From a bacterium (GTDB lineage: Bacteria; Patescibacteriota; Saccharimonadia; Saccharimonadales; OMJO01): 38,840 nt of DNA. The notes beneath the pieces were generated by a model. That model did no database searches and was not told the origin of the DNA. It was given only the letters and a program-made list of their open reading frames with translations. Below, piece after piece: positions 26,499 through 35,020 of this stretch. The first letter of the stretch is position 1. Each line of letters opens with the position of its first letter. The stretch is taken from positions 1-38,840 of the forward strand of contig OMJO01000018.1 in the NCBI GenBank assembly GCA_900299395.1, read 5' to 3'. Both the position numbers and the translations under genes were made by a program.

Positions 26499-27356
26499 AT
26501 GGTACCAATGGACGAGGTAAGTTTAGGACGACGCTTACAAAATGCGCGGAAGCAGGCAGGTTTGACACAACAGGAGCTGTGCCAAAAAGCAGACCTGAGC
26601 TATTCGACGTTGGCCAAGATAGAGCGCGGCGCTATCAAGGCACCCTCAATATTCACCATACAGAGCATTGCTACTGCACTTGGGGTGAGTCTGACCGATC
26701 TTATGGGAGACATTGGCCAGAAACCGGCGGTGAATGCCAAGAAACGCTCGAAAAGCGGCGTACGGTTTGTGTACTTCGACATCAACGGTTGTTTGGTGCG
26801 GTTTTTTCACCGAGCATTTACCAAAATTGCAGAAGAAACTGGCGCCCCTGCTGACATAATTGAATCGACTTTCTGGCACTACAATGACGCAGTCTGCCGG
26901 GGTGAGATGACACTCGAGGAATTTGATCAAATATTTGCCCAACACATAGGAGCGCCGCAGATAGATTGGCAACATTACTATCTGGAGGCAATCGATCCGA
27001 TTACCGAGATGGACGAGCTGCTGCGGTGGGCGGCTGAGAATTATTATGTGGGGCTGCTGAGCAACATTATGCCGGGGTTCATTGAGGCTATGCGCGCTCG
27101 TGAAATTCTGCCAAATGTCGACTACGCGGCAATCGTGGACTCTTCAACAGTAGGGGCGATTAAGCCTGAGCCAGAAATTTACACCATCGCGCAAGAAAAA
27201 GCTGGCGTATCTCCTTCCGAGATACTGCTGGTCGATGATTCTCGTGCTAACCTCATGGCCGCCGAAAAGATGGGTTGGCATGTCCTTTGGTTTGATGATT
27301 ACCGACCAGAAGAATCTGCCGTCAATATTCGTAACGTGTTAGAACCGGAGGCCTAG
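26499..27356 (+). CDS. XRE-type HTH regulator fused to HAD-superfamily hydrolase-like domain
   Basis: HTH: LGRRLQNARKQAGLTQQELCQKADLSYSTLAKIERGAIKAPSIFTIQSIATALGV; HAD: RFVYFDINGCLV ... LLSNIMPGF ... AIKPEPEIY ... ILLVDDSRANLMAAEKMGW. Confidence 0.87.
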   Translation: MVPMDEVSLGRRLQNARKQAGLTQQELCQKADLSYSTLAKIERGAIKAPSIFTIQSIATALGVSLTDLMGDIGQKPAVNAKKRSKSGVRFVYFDINGCLVRFFHRAFTKIAEETGAPADIIESTFWHYNDAVCRGEMTLEEFDQIFAQHIGAPQIDWQHYYLEAIDPITEMDELLRWAAENYYVGLLSNIMPGFIEAMRAREILPNVDYAAIVDSSTVGAIKPEPEIYTIAQEKAGVSPSEILLVDDSRANLMAAEKMGWHVLWFDDYRPEESAVNIRNVLEPEA

Positions 27357-29920
27357 CCAGCAAAACGCTGGTATTCAGCTTCCAGTTTTTCTAAGAGTGC
27401 CCGTGCGGTCTCCAGTTGTTGCTTACTCTGTTCAACGATTTCTTTCGGTGCATTTTGGACGTAGGACTTGTTGCCCAAGCGGGTCTCAAGCTGTTTGACG
27501 GCCTTCCCCTGCTCTGCACGTTTAGTGTCGAGCTGTTTCAAGAAATCCTTGGCAGTTTGCGCATCGACATCAAGCCATGCTTTGTGTTTTGTGCTGGTGA
27601 GGTTGAGGCCACTACCGGCCTGGACCGATGACACCCCATCAAGCCTTGTGAGAGACTGTATGAGCTTGGCGTAGCGGTCGATGAAGGTATCTTCAGTGTG
27701 GTACAGGTTTAAATTACGTCGTTTGATGCTTGCCTGGATGTATCGTATCTCTTCGACGATGGCTTTTACTTCTTCGAACTCTTTGGCGAGGTCGTAGGAG
27801 TCGTTGTTGGCCTTTGGCCATTCGCTGGTAATAAGCAGTGCATTCTCGTTGTCACCACTTAGCGTTTGCCAAATCGTCTCTGTTACAAATGGCGCAAAGG
27901 GGTGCGCGAGTTTCAGAATAGTTTCGAGTCCATAGTTGAGCACTGATTGGTTAGGCTCAAGTTTTGAAGCCTCGATGTACCAGTCGGCAAAGTCATCCCA
28001 TAGCAAATGGTAAATAGAATCAAAAGCTTCAGCGAACCGGTAATTGTTCAAATCCTCACTAACATCTCTGATAGAACGTTGTAATTTACTCAATAGCCAT
28101 TCATCGGCAGCTGTTTTGGGCTTAGGTTTTTGACCAAAAGCAAAGCTGTCCCCTACCTTATCTTCGATAAACCGCGCGACGTTCCATAGCTTGTTACAGA
28201 AATTACGAGCGTCTTCTACTTTGCGCGTATCATAACCACGGTTGATGGCGGGAGCACGGCTGGCTATAACGCCCATCCGTAATGCGTCCGATCCATAGAG
28301 GGATATGACAGGTTGCGGGTCGACGACATTGCCAATAGACTTACTCATTTTTGATCCGTCTTCGGCCAGCACGTAGCCGTGCACGTATACTTCTTTGAAT
28401 GGCACCTTCCCTGTCACGTATACGCCGAGCATAATCATACGACAGACCCATTGGTAGAGTATTTCCCCACCTGTTTCCATCAGACTGAGGGGGTAGAAAT
28501 CCTTGAAGGCTTCACCTTCTGGAAAGTCGAGCGTAACAAAGGGCCACTGACCACTAGAGAACCACGTGTCGAATACATCTGGGTCACGGTGGTAGGTCTT
28601 GTTGTTCACTTTGATAATTTCTTGGTCAACCTGTTCATCGTAAATCCAGTCGTCAGGGTCATTGATATTCTGAAATGCCGGAATTGGTATACCCCAAGCG
28701 ATCTGTCGACTTATGTTCCAGTCTCGTATGTTTTTGAGGTAGGCAATGCACTGTTCCAATTTGGCGGCCGGATAAAACGTGATTTCCCCTGCTCTGAGCG
28801 CCTTAATGGCAGCTGTAGCCAGCGGTTTCATATCAACAAACCATTGATCGCGTAGCAGTGGTTGGATGACGTTACCACACTTGTAACAGTGCCCGACACT
28901 GTGGGTATAGTCTTCTGTTTTGGTCAAAAAGCCCAATTCTTCCAGATCCTCCACTACGAGCTGGCGGGCAGTCATCACGTCTTTGCCGCGATATTCTTCG
29001 GGCACATGCTCGGTCATTTTGCCTTCGTGGTCGATAACAGATATAAAGGGCAGATCATGGCGTGCGGCCATCTCGTAGTCGTTTGGGTCGTGGGCAGGCG
29101 TTACTTTGACGGCTCCTGTACCAAATTCCATTTCAACAAATTCATCAGCAATAATCGGAATGTCACGATTTGTCAGGGGTAAACGCACGGTTTTACCAAT
29201 AAGACTGGTATAGCGTTTATCTTTCGGGTTTACGGCGACAGCCGTATCACCCAACAGAGTTTCTGGTCGAGTGGTGGCGACCGTAATGGTAGCGCTACCA
29301 TCAGTAAGTGGGTATTTGATGTGCCATAAATGCCCCGACACTTCTTTGTAGACGACCTCGATATCAGAGAACGATGTACCGTGGAACGTACAGAAGTTTA
29401 CCAGACGTTCACCTCTGTAAATGAGCTTGTCATCCCACATCTTCTTAAACGTTCCGTAAGCAGTTTTAACCACTTTTTCATCAAGGGTAAACGTAAAGCG
29501 TTCCCAGTCACAACTCACGCCCATTGCTCGCATTTGTACACCAAAATTGGTCTTGTTGAGCTGCACAAAGTCCCATACCTGTTTGTATAACTCCTCTCGA
29601 GTGAAATCAAAACGAGTTTTACCCTCTGCGTTGAGCTTCTTTTCGTAGACAACCCATGTTTCAAAACCGGCATGATCGGCACCGGGTAGCAGAAGCGTCG
29701 CCTTCCCTGTCATGCGATGGTAGCGAGCAGCAATGTCTTCTAGTGCCGCAGTGAGCTCGTAGCCAATATGAAGGTTAGCATTGGCATTTGGCGGCGGCAT
29801 GACGATGCTGTAGGTGCCTTCCCCGCCCCTGTTTTTGGGCACAAAAGCTTTACTACGCTCCCAGAGGGCATAAATGTCTTTTTCATATTTGTCTGGTTCG
29901 TAAGCTTTCGAAAGTTTCAA
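27353..29920 (-). CDS. valS: Valyl-tRNA synthetase (TTG start)
   Basis: PPPNANANLHIGYEL, LLPGADHAGFET, TTRPETLLGDTAVAVNP, DGSKMSKSIGNVVDP, C-terminal coiled coil; AGGGAAGAG upstream of TTG. Confidence 0.92.
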   Translation of the reverse strand: MKLSKAYEPDKYEKDIYALWERSKAFVPKNRGGEGTYSIVMPPPNANANLHIGYELTAALEDIAARYHRMTGKATLLLPGADHAGFETWVVYEKKLNAEGKTRFDFTREELYKQVWDFVQLNKTNFGVQMRAMGVSCDWERFTFTLDEKVVKTAYGTFKKMWDDKLIYRGERLVNFCTFHGTSFSDIEVVYKEVSGHLWHIKYPLTDGSATITVATTRPETLLGDTAVAVNPKDKRYTSLIGKTVRLPLTNRDIPIIADEFVEMEFGTGAVKVTPAHDPNDYEMAARHDLPFISVIDHEGKMTEHVPEEYRGKDVMTARQLVVEDLEELGFLTKTEDYTHSVGHCYKCGNVIQPLLRDQWFVDMKPLATAAIKALRAGEITFYPAAKLEQCIAYLKNIRDWNISRQIAWGIPIPAFQNINDPDDWIYDEQVDQEIIKVNNKTYHRDPDVFDTWFSSGQWPFVTLDFPEGEAFKDFYPLSLMETGGEILYQWVCRMIMLGVYVTGKVPFKEVYVHGYVLAEDGSKMSKSIGNVVDPQPVISLYGSDALRMGVIASRAPAINRGYDTRKVEDARNFCNKLWNVARFIEDKVGDSFAFGQKPKPKTAADEWLLSKLQRSIRDVSEDLNNYRFAEAFDSIYHLLWDDFADWYIEASKLEPNQSVLNYGLETILKLAHPFAPFVTETIWQTLSGDNENALLITSEWPKANNDSYDLAKEFEEVKAIVEEIRYIQASIKRRNLNLYHTEDTFIDRYAKLIQSLTRLDGVSSVQAGSGLNLTSTKHKAWLDVDAQTAKDFLKQLDTKRAEQGKAVKQLETRLGNKSYVQNAPKEIVEQSKQQLETARALLEKLEAEYQRFAG

Positions 29921-29990
29921 TGTCTACTCTTCCCTGCCAGTAATCACACTTATCATATCACCTCTGATACTACACTGCCAATCATCTGTT

Positions 29991-30039
29991 ATTTTTCATG
30001 TGAAAAATACAAAAAATACACAAGATTTTCATATGAAAA
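29991..30039. promoter_or_regulatory. Two AT-rich palindromes (operator-like) in the valS / 30202 divergent intergenic region
   Basis: ATTTTTCA-TG-TGAAAAAT 29991-30008 and TTTTCATATGAAAA 30026-30039. Confidence 0.5.
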
Positions 30040-30163
30040 CCCTCTGTACTTCCCTTCACCGATTACCTTTGTTCCCAACGTGCGGCCGGCATGGGCTTGC
30101 TGGCGGTACCGTCTGTTTGTTTTACTCCCCAAGCATAAGCTATTTTTAACAGGGGGTGCAATA

Positions 30164-30192
30164 TTGACAAAACACAAGCAAATTGGTATGAT
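30164..30192 (+). promoter_or_regulatory. Near-consensus promoter giving a predicted leaderless transcript of 30202
   Basis: TTGACA 30164-30169, 17 nt spacer, TGG-extended TATGAT 30187-30192; ATG at 30202. Confidence 0.7.
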
Positions 30193-30201
30193 AATCAGAC
30201 G

Positions 30202-30780
30202 ATGGCCTCTACAGAAATTCAGTCGAAGCAAGAACACGAGCCAGAAGGTTTGCCAGTAGTTCGTGTCCGTTCGACTGGAGAGTGGGCAGGCTTTGAGACG
30301 GGGTACGTACTCCAAGCTATTACTGAAGAAGTTGAAAAAATCAAAGCTGCGCGCGGATTGGCAACCGAGGAAGTATTGGTGAGTGGGGTAGACGCTTCAA
30401 CCCTCGAAGCCGATGGTGGATTTCAAGGACGTAAACAGCGGGTCATTAACGCTGTCCCTCTTGGTGAATTACCGGCAATCATGACTCACACCAATGGCGA
30501 CGGTAGGGCAGATACCCGCAACCCGTGGAGCTTTGCGACGGAAGGTACCGGAGACCCAGGCCTTGTCCTGCTGGATAGGCGACAACTTATGCACGCCGAA
30601 GACCATCCTGATTTTAGAGCTCACTATGAACAGGGTGCACCGCTGCCCGAAGACTTGGATGATAGTCGTCCCGACGACATGTGGGTTACGCCAGATGATG
30701 GTCCGCTTGATGCACCACAAAATCACGCGGTTGTTGCAGTATTGCACTTTGAAAGCAACCAGCCAGACGGCCCGTATTAG
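30202..30780 (+). CDS. Soluble acidic protein of unknown function
   Basis: 192 aa ORF with a near-consensus promoter; no family recognised. Confidence 0.6.
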   Translation: MASTEIQSKQEHEPEGLPVVRVRSTGEWAGFETGYVLQAITEEVEKIKAARGLATEEVLVSGVDASTLEADGGFQGRKQRVINAVPLGELPAIMTHTNGDGRADTRNPWSFATEGTGDPGLVLLDRRQLMHAEDHPDFRAHYEQGAPLPEDLDDSRPDDMWVTPDDGPLDAPQNHAVVAVLHFESNQPDGPY

Positions 30781-30781
30781 G

Positions 30782-31843
30782 TTACATCGATAAGTTTGGG
30801 GCGATCTCAAGAGAGTAGGGGTCGGCCATAGGCTGTTTGTGTATTGCTTTAAAGCAACCAAGGGTGGCGACCATAGCACCATTATCAGTACATAGCTTGG
30901 GGTCGGTGTAGGTTGGCGTAAGTGGCAAGCGTTGAGACAGCTGCTTGCGCAACTCCTGGCTACTGGCAACACCACCACCGACGATAAAACTCTTCGGCTG
31001 AAATTCTTCACAAGCCAGGATGGCTTTATCGACGATTGTTTCTATAGCGATGCGTTGGAACGTGGCAGCAATGTCAGCCTTCTGGGCTTCAGAGAGCAGC
31101 TCTGACAGCTTACTAGACGGAAAGTCGAGAGATTGGCCGGTTTCTGCCTGAGCCAGCCTTAAAACGGCTGTTTTGAGCCCGGAGAAGCTGAAGTCATACT
31201 TACCAGTCATGTTGGCTTTCGGCAACGTATATGCACGATCGTTACCTTTGGGTGCTAAAGCGGCAATACTCGGGCCACCGGGGTAGGGAAGTCCAATAAG
31301 CTTAGCGACTTTATCAAACGCTTCACCGATAGCATCGTCTTGTGTCTGCCCAAGGAGTTTGTAGCCAAAGTGATCTTTGAAAAATACCAACTGACTATGC
31401 CCACCACTGACGATAAGACCCAGTAAAGGAAAATTAGGCTGTGCAGCCGGCAGGTGGTACCCAGACAGTGAGGTCTGGGTGAGGAAACTTGCGTACAAAT
31501 GCGCTTCAACGTGATTGATAGCGTACAGGGGTTTTTTCTTGGTGATGGCCAGTGTTCGAGCCGCCAAGACGCCGACTAAGAGGCTTCCGCCGAGCCCAGC
31601 ACCATATGTAACGGCAATGCCATCAATGTCATCCCACGTACAGCGTGCCTCTGTTAAAGCCTGCGTAATCACAGGGTTGATGAATCCAATATGACTTCTA
31701 GCGGCAATCTCTGGGACAACGCCTCCATACTGGACATGTTGGTCCATACTACTGGCAACTGCGTTTGAGAGCAGAGTGGTGCCGTTCTCGACCACCGCTG
31801 CTGCAGTCTCATCACAACTCGTTTCGATTCCGATGATTTTCAC
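30782..31843 (-). CDS. tsaD: tRNA N6-adenosine threonylcarbamoyltransferase TsaD (GTG start)
   Basis: VKIIGIETSCDETAAAVVENGTTLLSNAVASSMDQHVQYGGVVPEIAARSHI, NHVEAHLYASFL, GGGVASSQELRKQL, CTDNGAMVA. Confidence 0.93.
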   Translation of the reverse strand: MKIIGIETSCDETAAAVVENGTTLLSNAVASSMDQHVQYGGVVPEIAARSHIGFINPVITQALTEARCTWDDIDGIAVTYGAGLGGSLLVGVLAARTLAITKKKPLYAINHVEAHLYASFLTQTSLSGYHLPAAQPNFPLLGLIVSGGHSQLVFFKDHFGYKLLGQTQDDAIGEAFDKVAKLIGLPYPGGPSIAALAPKGNDRAYTLPKANMTGKYDFSFSGLKTAVLRLAQAETGQSLDFPSSKLSELLSEAQKADIAATFQRIAIETIVDKAILACEEFQPKSFIVGGGVASSQELRKQLSQRLPLTPTYTDPKLCTDNGAMVATLGCFKAIHKQPMADPYSLEIAPNLSM

Positions 31844-31885
31844 CTGAATATCATACCAATCTGTCTGTAAAAGCACACCTGCGAC

Positions 31886-31914
31886 TTGCAAAGCACAAGC
31901 ATTTATGCTACAAT
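31886..31914 (+). promoter_or_regulatory. Putative promoter of the 31939 gene
   Basis: TTGCAA 31886-31891, 17 nt spacer, TGC-extended TACAAT 31909-31914. Confidence 0.55.
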
Positions 31915-31938
31915 TCTAGCGATAAATCAAAAACCAAC

Positions 31939-32901
31939 ATGGACACACAAACCGTACCTTCACCAGACACAACAGAGCAGCTTGCTGTGCAGGCGCAAGA
32001 TCAAATCATGCAGCCAGTTGCCGAAGATGCAGCTACCGAGCGCACTATAACTGTGGATGGCCAGGAGTACCAAACTAACTTGCCGGACGGGGTGCAGTTG
32101 ATCACTGATGGTGGGTCTGCACGGTATCTCGATCTCGAGCAAAAACCTCTATTACCAGGGGATTTCGACGCATTGCAGCCGGGCACATATTTTATACGCG
32201 GCGAACGGGAAAAGATGGATGACTTCAAGCCCGAACCCGAGATGGTTCCAGTCGAGCGTCACATTGAGGTGAAGGAAAGCGAGTTTGGCAAAACGATTAG
32301 TAGAGAGTCGCTCGGCGAACGTTGGAGTATCGAGCCGGACGCAGCAGAACTTATGCAGACGCTGGGATATGAAGTAGTGCAGACAGAACATGGCCCTCGG
32401 ATCAGCGGTGCTCCAACCCCTGAAACAGTTAAGGCTGCAGCTGGTTTGGCCGGGGTAGATATACGTTTCTTTGATGATGTTGAAACTATCCAAGGTTCTG
32501 ATTATTTGCAAACAATTGCCGAGGGGCAGTATCCGGCATCGACTAAATCTGAAATAATGTACAAGCACGATATCGAAGATGACCACCTGACCACCATGGT
32601 CCTGGGTGGTGAGCCACTCAAACAAGCCTTGGTAGTAGTTGCACAAAATGCCTTAGAAAAAGGCGGTGACCTGGTAGATGACACTGCCATGGGTATTGAC
32701 ACATTTACCGCCACCATACGAGGTGTAATATCAACACATCATGAGCTGCTTGGTGAAGCGTACGGCCTAGAAATGGGTCGACGGACAGTTATACAGGCTG
32801 GTGAGAGGATAGGCATCCCCCCAGAAGAAACGTTGAAGATCTTGGAACAAGCGCAGGGTGCTGCTCGGGCTCTGCACATGAACGTCAAAGAACTACATTA
32901 A
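31939..32901 (+). CDS. Soluble acidic protein of unknown function
   Basis: 320 aa ORF, good coding character, own promoter; no family recognised. Confidence 0.6.
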   Translation: MDTQTVPSPDTTEQLAVQAQDQIMQPVAEDAATERTITVDGQEYQTNLPDGVQLITDGGSARYLDLEQKPLLPGDFDALQPGTYFIRGEREKMDDFKPEPEMVPVERHIEVKESEFGKTISRESLGERWSIEPDAAELMQTLGYEVVQTEHGPRISGAPTPETVKAAAGLAGVDIRFFDDVETIQGSDYLQTIAEGQYPASTKSEIMYKHDIEDDHLTTMVLGGEPLKQALVVVAQNALEKGGDLVDDTAMGIDTFTATIRGVISTHHELLGEAYGLEMGRRTVIQAGERIGIPPEETLKILEQAQGAARALHMNVKELH

Positions 32902-32972
32902 AGCACAACTACATTGACAATTTAACAATTTTCTGCTAGTATAATGCAGTAAAGACCACTAAATAAAAAACA

Positions 32973-34994
32973 ATGATTGAATCACAACCAGGCCTTAACC
33001 CAGTAGAACTTGCACCCGGCGCTCCCATTCCTAATCCTGAGATGCCAATGGTACGAGTTGGTAAGAATGTGACCCGACAGGCTGAGATTGGAGATGTGAT
33101 GCATCTGACCGAGAACGGCCCACTTACTGATGAGAGCTTGACATTAATCGATAGAACTCTCGACTATGTTGAACGATACGGCATACCTCCGTCACGAGCG
33201 AATGGTAATGGTCGTTCTAGCGATGCTGAGCACGGTACACTTTCGCTTGATCAGCTGCGAACAATTCGGGAGAGGCTTATTGGCTCACTTGATGTTATGC
33301 GGACGCCTCCTGATACGGAAGAGGTAGAGTTAGCTGGAGGTCGTACACGTGTTGTTGATCACGGCAGTAAGATAAAATATCATCCCACTCGACACCGAGA
33401 CGACGGCAGAACGTTTACAAATCCTCGTGTACAGAATGAGGATGGTAAAGAGCTAAACCCTGACCTAGTTGGTGATATTTTTGATAAAACGTCCGAAGAT
33501 CACTGGTTGCTTGATGAGGACGATGAGACCTTTTTGCGTCGTGTTCTTAGGGCATCTGATCTAAAAACTGTACGTCCTGAGAAGAAGCCACCCAAGCAGT
33601 CTGCGCGCAAAGATCCTGATAATCCAACTCTTAAAGAGCGGGTTTTATATCGAAAAACGTGGGATCACGAGCCAACGCCTCGCGGACCGCGCCCACCTGA
33701 ATCACAAGAACTACAAGACCGTCGTTTGACCAAGTCCGAGATTGCTCGTCTTCGTGAGTGGTATCGACGAGACCCTCGCAACAAAATTGGGGAGCATGCG
33801 GCAGTACTGACGCCTGATCAGTCAATTTTGGCGGCAGCCAAGGCATATGCATCTGGACGACTTCGTCTTCACGAAGAGATATTGGAAAGTCGTCGAGCGC
33901 CACAGCCTCCAGCTGAAGACGTCGAGAGCCACGGTCCGTTTGATTTGACCGATGAGGTAACTGAAGTAACTACTGCTGCTGATGGCACAACCGAAATCGG
34001 AGGTGTCGACATGGATGCTATCCAAAGCCAGTTTGACCTTAGTGTGAGGCAAAAACGGGCAGCATTGGAAGGCCGCCGTAGTCAATACACACGCGAAGCC
34101 GTTGGCCGCGCCGAAAGCGAAGCTCGACGCCATGCACGGGCTGCCGCTGATAGGGTAGCGGCTGATATTCAAGCTCGTTTTGACGCAGCCTATGATGGCT
34201 ATTATGATGAAGAAATTGATCGACGTGGACCTAATGCAACCCGTGAGGCAGCCAGGGTGGCCCGACGTCGCACGGAGCACGACCCCGCTATTGCGCGACT
34301 GCTAGCAGGACGTGATGATCGAGTGCGCGAAGCACACGATCGTGCCTATGAAACGCACCGTCGTACACTGACGGACCCCACTCGTATCGAGGGTATTGTA
34401 CAAACGCGCGTAGATGACGAACTTGCCCGCCACCGTCGCGACCTTGAAGCCAAACCACGGTACGCCGTGATGCAAGAAGAGCGGGCGCGTATTGAAGCTG
34501 AGCGTATTGAACGCGAGCGCAATGAGCAACTGGCTATATTGGAGGCTGAGGAAGGTATCCGTACCGACTTCTATGACACTGCGCTTGAAGAAGAGCTAGA
34601 TGCATTGGAAGCAACTCGACCGTTACGCGTTGCCTCACGAGCTTTGTGGTTAAACGCTGATCCGTCACGCATGGCGATCATCGATGCAGAAATCCACGCT
34701 GAGGCTGAGCTCCGAGCGCGGGCTCGGGTAACAGCGGAGGTTCGTGCCAGCCGTGAAGCTATGGATTACTCTGAAGAGGAAATGGATCGCGTTTTACCAG
34801 ACACCGTTACACCTCGTATGGTTGATGATTTTCATGATGCTGAAGCGGAGTATGGCGTTGCCTTGATCGATGGTAATAACGAGATGGTCGCTGAAGCTGG
34901 CTATCTGATGCATGACATTGCTACACGACTAGAAGCCAAGACAGGTGACACCTCGTTGCTGGAAATTTGGGAACGCGAGTACAGTACCACATAA
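32973..34994 (+). CDS. Large Arg/Glu/Ala-rich, helix-predicted cytoplasmic protein of unknown function
   Basis: 673 aa; long charged segments (ARRHARAAADRVAADIQARFD..., ERARIEAERIERERNEQLAILEAEEG); no signal peptide/TM; TATAAT upstream. Confidence 0.62.
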   Translation: MIESQPGLNPVELAPGAPIPNPEMPMVRVGKNVTRQAEIGDVMHLTENGPLTDESLTLIDRTLDYVERYGIPPSRANGNGRSSDAEHGTLSLDQLRTIRERLIGSLDVMRTPPDTEEVELAGGRTRVVDHGSKIKYHPTRHRDDGRTFTNPRVQNEDGKELNPDLVGDIFDKTSEDHWLLDEDDETFLRRVLRASDLKTVRPEKKPPKQSARKDPDNPTLKERVLYRKTWDHEPTPRGPRPPESQELQDRRLTKSEIARLREWYRRDPRNKIGEHAAVLTPDQSILAAAKAYASGRLRLHEEILESRRAPQPPAEDVESHGPFDLTDEVTEVTTAADGTTEIGGVDMDAIQSQFDLSVRQKRAALEGRRSQYTREAVGRAESEARRHARAAADRVAADIQARFDAAYDGYYDEEIDRRGPNATREAARVARRRTEHDPAIARLLAGRDDRVREAHDRAYETHRRTLTDPTRIEGIVQTRVDDELARHRRDLEAKPRYAVMQEERARIEAERIERERNEQLAILEAEEGIRTDFYDTALEEELDALEATRPLRVASRALWLNADPSRMAIIDAEIHAEAELRARARVTAEVRASREAMDYSEEEMDRVLPDTVTPRMVDDFHDAEAEYGVALIDGNNEMVAEAGYLMHDIATRLEAKTGDTSLLEIWEREYSTT

Positions 34995-35001
34995 GATATT
35001 T

Positions 35002-35020
35002 ACCCGTATAATGTACGGGT
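35002..35020 (+). promoter_or_regulatory. Inverted repeat spanning the predicted -10 element immediately before the Mur ligase start codon
   Basis: ACCCGTA TAATG TACGGGT directly abutting ATG 35021; TATAAT 35007-35012. Confidence 0.55.

Noticed and set aside
28379-29182. Plus-strand ORFs (158 and 106 aa) inside valS
   Set aside because: Antisense to a confidently identified valyl-tRNA synthetase
30469-31011. Minus-strand ORF of 180 aa overlapping 30202-30780 and tsaD
   Set aside because: Overlaps two better-supported genes; Cys/Ser/Arg-rich composition typical of non-coding frames
33900-34560. Arg/Glu/Ala-rich stretch considered as a DNA tandem repeat
   Set aside because: Repetitiveness is only in amino-acid composition; no regular DNA repeat unit was seen
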